Below are positions 46,106-57,160 of a stretch of DNA of 64,000 nucleotides, piece by piece. The translations under genes and the position numbers were made by a program. Origin of the DNA: Delphinapterus leucas (lineage: Eukaryota; Chordata; Mammalia; Artiodactyla; Monodontidae); the NCBI RefSeq assembly GCF_002288925.2, contig NW_022098008.1:3480889-3544888 (forward strand). The letters are read 5' to 3'. The stretch's first letter is position 1; each line of letters starts with the position of its first letter. Under the pieces are notes generated by a model. That model was not told the origin of the DNA. It did no database searches and saw only the letters and a program-made list of their open reading frames with translations.

Positions 46106-47887
46106 GAGTGGCGAAACTGGGGGAGATGAGGATGGGTAAAAAGGTAGGTGGACAGAGGAGTGAAACTCTGACAGGTGTCTCTATAGCCATGGGTGGCATC
46201 AGGAAGTGCTCCAATCTTATGACTAGTCATGTGTCTGCAAACTTGGGGTGGCAATGTGCCTTGTGACCTCAATTTTTGATCTAAGAAAAGTTATTAATTT
46301 TCAGTTTGCTTGGATTTTTCTTATAAGGACTAGAGGACAACTTCCAAATTCTTTACATGTTGGAGATGAAATCAAAGTAGGCGTGCTTTCAGGTTAATCT
46401 ATGTCGACCTTGAAGGGCCTTGGGGGGTATCTGAGGGACACCTGGGAATGCTCATCTTTACCCAGAAGAGAGCCAGCTGGTTCATACATGTCAGGCTCCA
46501 TCAGACCTTTGGGAATGCAGAATCCATGCCCAGGGTCTTCAGCATGGACGTGAAGCCCTGAAGACTTACATGCCCAGGAAAGATATTTACATGCCCAGGA
46601 AAAGGAGGGTCTGGGCCCAGGGTCGAGAAGCATTGGATGTAGACTTGGAGGTAACCAGTCAAGAGAAAGCTTGGAGAGCCGGGGAGTGACTAAGAGTGTT
46701 AAATACTGAAGATATCAAGTGATTCAGGCTCAGAAAACTGTCCCTGGATTTGAAAAAAACTTTTTTAAATTCAAGAAGTGGTTTTATTTTACCAAAACAC
46801 CCAATACAATAAATATGTTCATTCTGATAAGTGTTTGAGGGATAACAACATAAAAGTCTCCAAAGCTGTAGGAAACTGATGTTTAAGCCTAACTAAACTT
46901 GGCAATAACTCTTTACAATACAAATCCAACAATGCAGTCAAATGCAAATGCAGAGCTCTCCATCAGAGACAGAGATACCCTCTATTTCAAGAGTATTTAT
47001 AAACACGGTGACACAAAGAACATGCGTGTACATATGCAAATGGACAGGAAGTCTGTGAAATGGACAGAAAGCTTCAATTTGAATAAGAATGTGCATGAAT
47101 ATGTTTTCAAAGAAGACATGCAAAGACAAAACTGAGTGAAAGATGGAACATAAATGAGAAGTTTTACTGAAAGTCTCAGTAAATAAAGACGTACTTTCCC
47201 TTCCTCCACGGACAGAAGCCGGAGCCCCAGGTTACAATTGTTCTTCTTCCCTGAAGTTCACATTTTAAAGAATATTAAAAAGGAAAATAAAGTAACTGCA
47301 TTTTGAGCCCCTATGAGAGCTCTTTCCTCCCATGAGGTCTTCCTGTGTTTTAATTAAATAAGTTTGAGCTATCATTAAACTGGTAGTAACTGCAAGAATA
47401 AGTTCCCAAGGCGCCCACTGAACAAGAAAGCCATCTGAATGTCTCTAAATCTTATGAGATGCTGACTGCCTGGCATGGGGTTCAGCATGGATTTGGAAGT
47501 CCCTCTGCTTTAAAATAAACTTGGTGACAGTTCAATCAGTTATACAATTAGAAAATTATTGAATAGAACACCTGGCATGAATGTTTGAAAGTACAGACAC
47601 GGGTAGGTATCAATCTTATCAATTTCTTTGTGTATTTTGATAAATCTTTAAACTGATGAACTGAGCTAGAATATTTACTTATACCCAACTGTTACAAGTT
47701 TATGAACAAATCATAGTTTATATTTTTCTATGGGGTTTAAATAGTTCAAATGTGACCTCTTGGTGCTACGACAGGTCAGTATCATCCGTGATCACATGAT
47801 GAAATCAGTGAGTCAGTGTGAAATTACTTTGTGTTTTCTGCTTATCCCCAAAACACTAATTCATAGCTCCAATGAGACAGATTAAGA
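46106..47887. other. Unassigned sequence
   Basis: No family or exon recognised. A 21-bp unit (TTACATGCCCAGGAAA core) is repeated twice at 46566-46603. Confidence 0.4.
46566..46603. repeat. Two-copy 21-bp tandem repeat
   Basis: TTACATGCCCAGGAAA occurs at 46566 and again 21 bp later at 46587. Confidence 0.85.
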
Positions 47888-48080
47888 TTTATTCACAAAA
47901 CAGACTCACAGACTTAGAGAACAAACTTATGTTTACCAGGGGCGGTGGGAGTGGGGGAGGGAAGGTGGGGGGAGGGATAGTTAAGGAGTCTGGGATTGAC
48001 ATGTACATACTGCTATATTTAGAATAGATAACCAACAAGGGCCTACTGTAAAACAAATACAATTAAAAATAAAATAAAAA
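47888..48080 (+). mobile_element. L1 3' end with internal deletion
   Basis: CAAAACAGACTCACAGACTT, ACAAACTTATGTTTACCAGG, a G-rich stretch, GGGATTGACATGTACATACT and AATAGATAACCAACAAGGGC match the L1 3' ends above. Most of the segment downstream of CCTACTG is missing before the A-rich end. Confidence 0.8.
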
Positions 48081-49480
48081 ATTTGAAAAGACTTCCCCAA
48101 GTCCAGTTACAGAGTTTAAAAAGATTAGAAATTGCAAATTTTTTACATATAGTTGTTATAACAAACGAGACTGAAATGTTACTAACAATTTTAAGTTACC
48201 TTCCCCCAGCACAGGTCTGTCTGCTGTCACAGGAAAGAGTGGCTTGTTCAGAAATGTTTTATGCAGAGGTGCACTTTGTGTGACCTGTGGGGTGGAGGTC
48301 AGACCTTTGTAAACAAGTTGAAAGGAGAGCTTCTACACATTCACTCAGCAATTGGGGAATGTACTTCCTGTGAGACCTGAACAAGACAAAATTTCCTTTA
48401 TGCCTGTAGAGTGCCTCGTTCCAAATGGCGAAGAGAGGGCTGGATTATTTAATTCCAAAGAAAATGAAATTTAGACAAATCTGTGACTTACAATTTGAGA
48501 ATGTGGATTTTTCTGCCTCTGGTTGTTTATTTTATTATAAACGGGGTTTGAAGTTATCTTCTATTTTCCCTTTTCCTAAGAAAGGAAGCCATCTCGAATA
48601 TGGCTCCACGTAAATTATGTGATTCCCTTTTCAAGCCACCTGGAGGAAAGATGCTTGCCTGTATCACATATGATTACATTGGAGGGAGCAAAGTGTTACC
48701 TAAGCAACTAGGCTTTACAACAGGGAGGGTTTAGTGCCAAGATAGCTAGCCTGGGGACATGGCGAGGGAGTTATTAAAATCAGCTCAAGGGCTAGCAGGA
48801 GGACTCTGAAGAGGGCACATTGTCCAGAAGGAGAACTGAAGGCAGGTGGGTTTCTACTGTGCCTGGTGGCAGCAATTACTGAATGGCAGCCTAGAGCGAG
48901 CCAGGGGCATCCATCAAAGCCACAGCCACTCACTTCCTGGAACAAGTTGTAATGTCTGTTTATCATAGAGATGAATTCCCCAATGGAGGGAACAAAGGCA
49001 AGTATCAAAATAGAGCAAATTTTTTTGACACTAGGAAGTGAAGCAAGGGACTAACCTCTTCTCAATCCCATCTTTGTTAAAATAAACTCTCGCCTTGCAG
49101 CTCATTCCGATGTCAGTCAAACCCCACACATTAGCACCAAACAGCATCCGTCACTAAAGCCACAAAAGAAACAGAGCAGGACATAGAAGGAGAGGGGATT
49201 CCAGGTGACCTCCCATTAGAATAGAAACTGAGCTGCCCTTTGAGCAGGACAGAGGCACGGGGCGCATTTGGGAAAGGAATCAACCCGTGGGGTTGGTGGT
49301 GTCTTGTTTCGTTTTGTTTGTTTGTTGTTCCTTAATTAGTAGTCACTGTGATAGCCTCACGTATGAGTGAATGCTGGGGTCTTCTCTAAAAGCTAATAAC
49401 TATTTTAAAAAGAGTGTGGATGCTCTTCATTCTTTTATTTTCCTGGGTCACACCACAACTGTGCTCTTCCTAGAATCAAG
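48081..49480. other. Unassigned sequence
   Basis: No repeat or exon recognised. Confidence 0.4.
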
Positions 49481-49558
49481 TTTTCCAAAAAATTTTTGTA
49501 ATTTCCAAAAAATTACATTTTTTCCAAAATTACTAGATGCAAAATTTACATCTAGTAA
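49481..49558. repeat. Imperfect 20-bp tandem repeat running into a hairpin
   Basis: TTTCCAAAA occurs at 49482, 49502 and 49521, giving a period of about 20. It is followed by an inverted repeat with perfect 10-bp arms (TTACTAGATG at 49530-49539, CATCTAGTAA at 49549-49558) and a 9-nt loop. Confidence 0.85.
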
Positions 49559-52079
49559 CTTTCCTTTAAAAGTATCCCATCTGTTGTAACAGTGATTACT
49601 GTGGTAGGGGAGGGGGAAGTGTGGAGTAAACCTCATCACAGGTTAAATTTAGATTTACAGATGAAAGATGCACGAGAGATGCTTTCCAGCTCTCACTTGT
49701 CTATGTTCTGGGTCTTATGCAGCACCAGCTAAGACCATTTATTTATCCACAGAAAGCGTAAGGGAAGCACGGGACAGTTACCTAGAAACAGGACATTTGG
49801 AAAGAAAGGATGAGCTTTTACTGAAAGAACTTATGAGGAAAGAAGCTCCCCTCTTGGCATCACAAGGCAAAGTACATTCTGTGTTTACTCCAGCTGCTGC
49901 AGTCTTTGTGGGTCACTTGCCCTTGACAGCCTAGGAATAAAACTGAATGAATTGTCTAACAGAGTCCCAAGTACAATAATAAAACACTTTGGAAAACCTG
50001 GACTCATTTGGCTTCTGTGATCTCAAGACCACAGACTACTTTACCACTGTGCCTAGCTCTCCATGATGAAGCTGATTGCCTTATATTAACTCATCCTCTC
50101 TCAGGAAGGTTGTGTTTCATGTCTGGCCACTCAGCTATCTTCTTGCTTTCCCCGTTCATTCTAAATAGAGTGAGCCATGATATCGCATGAACTTGAAGCT
50201 GCAGTGAATGGAGTGCTTGTTCTATGTGTTTCCCAAGAAGTGACACTTAATAAAGCAGGCGGGGTGGTGGGGAGTTGTTGGAATCCACCCTAAGACAATT
50301 ATGTATGACCAGCATTACACCAAAGATAACCAAGAGGGCTGTCTCAAGGCCACTCAAGGTTATCATCAACCTGTGGGATCCACCAACCACAGGTCTGGGG
50401 GACCAGCATTTACTACGTTGGGATCAGGGCTGCCAGCCTGGGCAGATGGCTCACCTCCACCACTGGTCAACCCCACTTATCTAAGGCTGTGAATGTTCAA
50501 ATATGCGAACTGGTGCGATCAGTCTCACAGTTGTGTTTATCAGATTCTAAGACATCAGGGTATGGGAGGAACACCCTGGTTGTTACAATGTTTTTTTTTC
50601 AATTTTCATGATTTTATATTAATTATATTGTTAAACAAAGAATAAGGCCACAAATGCATTGTGCCATTTGTTCCTATCCTCGTCCACTTGTGTTGAAGAT
50701 GTTTGCAATGTAGAGTTGAAAATTAACTCTGCACCTTGGCAGCCCAGACCCCAGGATCAGGGCCTTTGCTCTATAGGAAACGGAGGGAAGAGGAAGCCCA
50801 CATGCAACTCCTCTCCCTACCAACCTTCCCGGGTACCCATTTATTCCCATGCCTGCAAGACACAAGCCTGAGCCAAAGGCGATTTTGTGGAGAGATGATA
50901 TTGCACCCTTCCAGAAAGAGAGGGCCCAGCTGTGAGAACTGCCGACCCCTCCTCTCTGCACCAGGGATGCCAGCAAAGGGCTCTTCCATCTCCATTTGTG
51001 TCGGCCTTTGGCCATTTCCAGCCAGGAGAGAGAGACCAAAGCCCTTGCGGATTTAAATGAGCGGCAGCAACTTGAAGACAGCCTTTGAGTTAGAACAGAA
51101 TCGTATGCTCCAATCCACCCACTTGGCCCTTTGGGTCACATCGGGACAGCGCTCTCTCTCTAAGACACCTCTGCTGACCCTTCAGAGGAATGAGGTGACT
51201 CCCGCCTGGCTATCCCTTTTGCCGAATTTCCATCCTTTTTCTACTGGTCCATTTCGGACGGTTTATGGTACTTGAAAAGAAACAATAAATGTGCCTATGA
51301 AATGTCAATTAGTGATCTAAAAAGACATGAGTACTGGGGACCACAATGATTCAGGGGGAGAGTCAAGCATTTTGAAACCCCAGATCTGTTGTTTGGAGAG
51401 AAATACGTGATCACACACACTCTCTTCCATGTTCTCGGCACTAATTCTATGAAGCCTTGGGACTCCCAGAGCCTGTGGGGATCGTGGAGTCCTGCTCTGG
51501 GCTTCTATCTCAAAGAGGGATGCAACCAAATGGAATGGGTGGCCTCAAAGGGGTGGGGACAGTTGCTAACAGGGCCAGACATTGCCGAGCTCAGAAGGAA
51601 GTAAGAGAAACACGGCAACCGCTAAGTCACCAACCCAACAGGGTTTCAAGAAGGTCTGCTAGACCAACATACTTCCATCAAGATAAGCACAAAGGGATAG
51701 AACAACAGCATCGATTTTTCCTCTCCTGGCCCAACATTTGTTTGGAGGAAAGATCCTAAGATTAAAGAGAAATGGGTTAATGGGAGGAATGGGTTTGGGG
51801 TGGTGTGAATGGGAACTTTCCGAGTAAATGGGGGAAGGAACCAAGACACACAATTCGATGGGATTATCTGGAGGAGGGATTGGAATCCACCCTGACTTCA
51901 TGCCCACGTGCCCTTGGGGAACACCGCCGGGGCCCAAGTGATGCTGGGCCTCCTGGGAAAAGTACGTGCGCATACACACACGCACACACTCGCAACGCAC
52001 ACATGCTCTCACACCCATACCCACTTGCAGAGATGTGTCATGAGCTCTGAAGGGCTCTGACACTCTGACAGGTGTCAGC
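49559..52079. other. Unassigned sequence, few recognisable repeats
   Basis: Contains a G+C-richer part (50700-51050 and 51150-51560) and an imperfect CA-rich run (51967-52010). Several open frames of 80-134 codons lie on both strands (for example 50674-51039 minus, 50736-51056 plus) without recognisable domains or splice context. Confidence 0.4.
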
Positions 52080-52420
52080 TATCACCTGGTCTCCATTGCC
52101 TCAACCTCAACAAAGGTAACAAACAACAAGGCTCGGGAAATTGAGGCATGCCCAAGGCCATTTGTCACGAAGATGGAGTGTCTGCCGAGCTAATTGAGAA
52201 GCATCCTTGTAAGTGACTCTGTCTCTGGGCACTGCTGCTTTGATATCTCACAGGAAACAAACACCTTGAGCTCTGCACAGACTCGAGATCACCATCCAGC
52301 ACCTTCCTAATCGCCACCTCTCCTGGGTGGCCCAGACTCGACCTTCAGTGAATACAAGTCAAAGTTGAATCAAGTTCAACAACAGGTAATTGCTAGTGAT
52401 TAAAAAGAGATCTTGGTATC
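52080..52420. promoter_or_regulatory. Candidate regulatory segment
   Basis: Repeat-free by eye. AACAAAGG (SOX-type) lies at 52109-52116, CTTTGAT (TCF/LEF-type) at 52238-52244 and TCAAAG at 52359-52364. Just upstream, CAGGTG (52069-52074) and CACCTG (52083-52088) form an inverted E-box pair. Function is inference only. Confidence 0.25.
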
Positions 52421-52884
52421 TAGGTGATTGTCAGTGTCTTAAGGATCATTATTTTTTAAAGAGAAACTTAATGGCTCATGCCCTTTGAAGATCTCTTCAT
52501 TCATAAATCATCTCACTTTCCCAAACTGAAACAACTCCTTACTTCCCACTGATTCCAAAACTGCATTCTGGGTTGGTAGTTAGCTTTCAAGCTGTCCAGA
52601 CATTACTATAATTGAAAGTGAACTCGATTAAAGGGAAAGCGGTCATGTGTGCTGGTGACCTGGTTCTGAGCTGCTCTGGGGACAAGAGAAAAGGAACACT
52701 GTCAACCCAGGGAACATCTCCTGCTGGATAAACAGGCAGAACCCCAGACAGAACAGCAGTCTGCTGAGGAGGCAGTGAACGTTCTGATCCTAGGTGAGCC
52801 TTTCTGCAGGAGGAGGGCAGGCAGCAAATGGACCACAGTGATGGCAGCAGATGGCTTTCCCTGTCCCCAGCAACCATAGGCGGG
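52421..52884. other. Unassigned sequence
   Basis: No repeat or exon recognised. Confidence 0.4.
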
Positions 52885-53010
52885 AAGACCCTAGAGCCTC
52901 CGTTCACAAGGAGAAAACTGAGGCACGGGAGGTGAGCAACTTACCATCAATAGCCCAGCTCACGACACAGGCCATATACGAATCCAGAGCTGAGGCACAC
53001 AGCACACCTT
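52885..53010 (-). mobile_element. Probable MIR SINE fragment
   Basis: AAGGAGAAAACTGAGGCACG, GGTGAGCAACTTACCATCAA and TAGCCCAGCTC follow the reverse-complemented MIR core. Confidence 0.6.
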
Positions 53011-54019
53011 CACGTGCAACAGAACAAGAATAAAAGAAAAAATGGACATGACCTTTGTGCAATAAATCTCCTGCATCGATTAGGAAAAATTTGTGCTGGA
53101 AACATAGACTATTAAGCAACAAGGGGCATTAGAGATGGTCCAGTTCAAAGTTCCTTATCTAAATGGGGGATCCAGCAGGTTACATGCCTTGGGTCTGTAG
53201 ACCCTGAGTCTGAGTGTCCCACCCCACACGGTGTGGCCCAGAAGAGACCCTGGGACCAGGGCCAGGGGTTCATGAAGAGAGGTTGATCCCCACAAAAAAA
53301 TGATAGCTGAAAACTTACTGCTGTGGATTAGAACCCTTCCTGAGTATTTCAGGAACACACGCTCCCCTACATGCTAGATCTAAGGAGAGTGATTTCACGC
53401 TATTTTGTGGCTAAAACAAGGACGGTGGCTCCACAGCTCTGTATGTTGGACACAGATGTTCTAACCCAAACTTGCCAGTGTGAAAGTCAGCAGGTGCAAT
53501 GGATCCAACGTCTCATTGATGCTTTGTATTAAAATAAGAATTTCTGCGATGAAATACAATTAACATGAAATAGCTTCTGGCAATGCTTTCTCCCCACCAT
53601 CAGGTTGGGATATGTGCATGCCTTCAGAAAAGGGAATTAACTGCATGACAAACACCCTCTCTGTTTATTTATTAATGTTGATGGTTACAGAGAAGAATCA
53701 TCACAGCCTTAAAGGAGACAGTATTCTAAATGAGGAAGGGACTCGATTGGACCAGAGAATGGCGTTTTTATTGTTTTTCTCCTCTAAACAAAGATCTTTA
53801 ATTCAGAAGTGTTATGGGAACTTAAGGCTATGTACTTGGAGTTTTGAAGTCATTATCAGAATGTCCATCACTGATCATTTCTGTGTGTCACTAAATAAAA
53901 TACCAAACCAACAGCAACACAGACCCTGAGCTCCTCTTCACACCAAGAAGAGGCTCATGAAATAAAGGCAGGATTTTGTGATTTTGAGGGTGGACGTTTC
54001 TGAGCAGGTGTTGGTTTTT
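53011..54019. other. Unassigned sequence
   Basis: No family or exon recognised. A 105-codon plus-strand frame (53612-53929) lacks domains. Confidence 0.4.
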
Positions 54020-54170
54020 ACACATACACTCACAAGTCTTCCTTCAGGAAATGTATTTCATTTCATTGAATTTCAAATACATATTTGGTTTCCTGACTCA
54101 ATGCCAGAAGCTAGAGACACAAAGGCAAGTAACAATGACCTCTGCACTCTGACCTCAAGGACCAGTCACC
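54020..54170 (-). mobile_element. Possible L2 LINE 3' end fragment
   Basis: AATGCCAGAAGCTAGAGACA, CAAAGGCAAGTAACAATGAC and CTGACCTCAAGGACC have the order and wording of the reverse complement of the L2 3' end, at low identity. Confidence 0.4.
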
Positions 54171-54434
54171 TTTCTTGTATTCCCTGATTGGACCAAATAA
54201 CGGCTCTCCCATATCAAAGAGCAATTATCAAATATTTATTCGGCTTGAGGAAAACTTTTAAGCAATATCAAGATACAAATTTATATTGATTTAAACTTGA
54301 AACTTCTAAGATATCTTCATGAAAAATATATGACATCTATATATGCTCATATGGACAATCTTCCTTATTTTTGACACTTCACCCTTGGGTGTGGTATATA
54401 GTTACAGGTTTATAAGGAGATGCAATTTACAAAA
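54171..54434. other. Unassigned A+T-rich sequence
   Basis: No family recognised. Confidence 0.35.
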
Positions 54435-54735
54435 GCACTACAATATGCCAGGCATTGAGGCAAAGAGTTTTCATATCTCTTGTGGCACCTTGAGGAAGCA
54501 TTTGGGAAGTGGGTACCAGCTGACAACCCCCAAATCCTTCTGAGAGTTAGATTAAATCAGACAGAGCATGGGCCTACCTGTAAGGGTGGGGAAACTATAA
54601 GCCATTTTTATTAATCTGCTGTCCTATAAAGAAGGAAGGGTGTTTGGAGGGGTTGAACCTCTTGCTGAAGGACATGAGCTGAGTAAGGAGCAGGTCTGGG
54701 ATTTGATGCTAAGCTCTCTGCCCTAAGACTGACCC
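54435..54735 (-). mobile_element. MIR SINE fragment
   Basis: CTACAATATGCCAGGCATTG at the left and GGTTGAACCTCTTGCTGAAG, GAGCAGGTCTGGGATTTGAT and TCTCTGCCCTAAGACT at the right are ends of a reverse-complemented MIR. The middle is expanded or diverged. Confidence 0.6.
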
Positions 54736-55283
54736 TCCACCTGTAGGTTACAGCATGAATTTGAAAGAACCCTTATAATCTGCCACTCTAGGCATCATGC
54801 AAAATGCCCAAAAGAAAGGGTGGGCAAAGCAGAAATAAAACCATCATAGAAATAGGTCTGGAGTAAGAATTCAGGTTGACTAGTCCTCAGATGCTCATCC
54901 CTCTCTGAAAAACTCCCTAGAGATGCAGTCAGTAACCTGTCTCTTCAAAGGTGTTTGCCATGATACACGAAGTCGTCCCCCCATTACAAGGTGAAGAAAA
55001 AGGTGAGTCCTGCCTTATACCTCCGTAATCGTAAGTAGGTTCATCATAGACTGAGTGCCCAACACTGTCTGGGTCTTTCCTAATTATGTTCCAGAAAATT
55101 CTGGAACCTGTCCCTTGTCCAGGGAAGAATAATCCTAACACAGGGAGGAGAAGGTCTATAGTAGGACTACAGAGGGACAACTAAGAGGGAATCCAGAATA
55201 AGTAGGAGACTGAAGCACAGAGAGGGAGACTCAGCCATGAAAACCCAGAGGTGACCGGAGGCCTCTGGTTCAGCTCAGCAGCT
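54736..55283. other. Unassigned sequence
   Basis: No repeat or exon recognised. Confidence 0.4.
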
Positions 55284-55690
55284 GTGATGGCCAATTTTAT
55301 TTGTCAACTTGGCTGGGCCACGGTACCCAGATATTGGGTCAAACATATACCTATATGTCTCTGTGAAGGTTAAATCAATAGACTTTAAGTAGAGCAGATT
55401 ATCTTCCACAATTGGTGGGCCTTGTTCAATCAGGTGAAGACCCCATTAATAAAAGACTAAGGTCCCCAAAAGAAGAAGGAATTCTACCTGCAGACTTGAA
55501 CTGCAGCATTAACTCGTCCCTGCATCTCCAGCCTGCTGGCCTGCCCACACAGTGTGGATTATCCTCAAGCAAGTTAACCTATTGTTCTCTTGCTCTCTCT
55601 CCTTCTCTCTCTATAGATAGGTAGAGATAGAAATATACACATACCTGCTGTGGGCTCTGTTTCTCTAGAGAACCCAACTGATAGAACAGC
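55284..55690 (+). mobile_element. ERVL-type LTR (MLT2-like)
   Basis: TGTGATGGCCAATTTTATTT at the start, GTCAACTTGGCTGGGCCACG, TAGAGCAGATTATCTTCCAC, CAGCCTGCTGGCCTGCCCAC and the end GCTCTGTTTCTCTAGAGAAC-CCAACTGATAGAAC follow the MLT2-like LTR order. A TC/TA-rich stretch (55588-55640) lies before the end. No interior follows, so it is a solitary LTR. Confidence 0.8.
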
Positions 55691-56519
55691 TGATAGTGAA
55701 CTCAGATCGGGCAAGCAACTTTTGAGGCACAGGAGCACAAGGAGGTGCAGGCACGACTCTTGAATCTCAAGACCTTCATCACTAAAGGTGAGCACACAGG
55801 GCTCACACAGGTGGTGTTGCGAGACCACCATCCAAGTCACCATGAGCATACACACATGCACAATCACATGTGCACACACGTCCCTTTCCCAGCCCTCCAC
55901 GTGGATCTGGAGCAACTTACCCAAAGGTGAGTTTGGCAGGAAGATGGGTGACCCGTGGGGCTCCTTCCCCTCCTCCTCTCTTGAGATCAGGGGTCAGCAC
56001 ATGCTGGCCTCTGCCCTTGGGGAGGCGATCTCAGGAGCTGTGAGCAGAGCTTCCATCACCAGCTTGGTATTTCTGCCCGATGTGGTGATTCAATGGCAGT
56101 GGGGCATTCCTGCCACACACCTTGCCATGCTCTCTCATATCTCTGTCACTTCCACCTGAGCCCTTTATTCTTCATAACTGGATCAAACTTGAAAATGCAA
56201 AAGTGTGATATCAACTGACTTCCTCAAAAAAATCCTTGCGGCCAGGACCAGGAACAGTGAGAAATGGGCAGGGGATGGACTTCCCAGAGGCAAAAAGGCC
56301 CTTGGACTGAATGAGGCTCACTGGGAAGCCTTGGGCAGGAGGGAGACTGGACACTTGGAGAGGGTCCTGGTGGGCTGGGCCCCATAGGACCTGCAGGCTG
56401 TGGATGCAGTGGCCACACTGTGCCCTGTGCCACATGGGACCCTACACTGCTGGCCGCAGGCAGATCCGGATATCAGTGTGTCATTGGCTTTGCTGACAGT
56501 TGTGTCTGTGGCTGGCATT
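55691..56519. other. Unassigned sequence
   Basis: G+C-moderate, with no repeat secure. Overlapping open frames on both strands lack domains. Confidence 0.4.
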
Positions 56520-56780
56520 GTTAGGCCTGTGGTTTATCAAACAATGGATCGCTGCACTGGTGAAGTGGATGGTTGTGAAGGCCATAGCCGCAGCAGAGAG
56601 AGGCTTTCCCAAGGAGAAGCCATCGTTATGCAAATAAGATTAGCTATTTTTAAAAGAGAAGGGGCCAGAGCGGGAAGCTCGCCATCTATGAGCCTTGCCC
56701 TACTTAAGCACACCTGGCCCAGCCCTGTGGGTGAGGCTGGTGTGGACTTGGATCATTTTAAATGTGAGTGGACAGATCAA
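56520..56780. promoter_or_regulatory. Candidate enhancer-like segment with RUNX, SOX, POU and MEF2 words
   Basis: TGTGGTTT (RUNX-type, 56528-56535), AACAATGG (SOX-type, 56540-56547), ATGCAAAT (perfect POU octamer, 56628-56635) and CTATTTTTAA (MEF2-type, 56644-56653) lie within 126 bp in moderate-G+C, repeat-free DNA. A 142-codon plus-strand frame (56400-56828) spans it but shows no domain. Regulatory function is inference; deep conservation would support it. Confidence 0.35.
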
Positions 56781-56859
56781 TTGTGCAGTTTAAAAGACAA
56801 GGATTCAGAGGTACAGAGCAATGATTGATACATATTTTTAAACTTAGTAGCAAGCCAGG

Positions 56860-57160
56860 TGTTATGGGCTGAATTATGCACTCCCCCACAAATTCATATG
56901 TTGAAGCCCTAACCCCCATTGGCAACAGAGCCTTTAAGGAGGTAATTAAGGTTAAGCAAGGTCATAAGTGTGGGGACCTAATCCAGTAGTACTAGTGTCC
57001 TTATAAGAAGAGGGACACCAGGAGTGCACACACAGGGAAAGGCCACCTGAGGACACAGTGAGAAGGCAGCCATCTGCAAGCCAAGGAGAGAGGCCTCAAG
57101 AGAAATCAAACCTGCTGACACCTTGATCTGGAACCTCCAGCCTCCAGAACTGCAGATGAG
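56860..57160 (+). mobile_element. MaLR-type LTR (MST/MLT1-like)
   Basis: Starts TGTTATGGGCTGAATTATGC, then CACAAATTCATATGTTGAAG, GCAAGGTCATAAGTGTGGGG, GTGTCCTTATAAGAAGAGGG, CTGACACCTTGATCTGGAAC and CCTCCAGAACTGCAGATGAG. The usual AATAAA-containing end is missing or too diverged. Solitary LTR. Confidence 0.88.

Noticed and set aside
45853..46272. 139-codon minus-strand open frame
   Set aside because: Most of it is CHR SINE sequence; similar frames appear in every copy of the SINE in the window.
49668..49934. 88-codon frame with a charged central part considered as an exon
   Set aside because: No family recognised and no convincing splice acceptor and donor pair.
56400..56828. 142-codon plus-strand open frame
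   Set aside because: No domain, signal peptide or family resemblance. Moderate G+C makes such a frame unremarkable; no splice or polyadenylation context.
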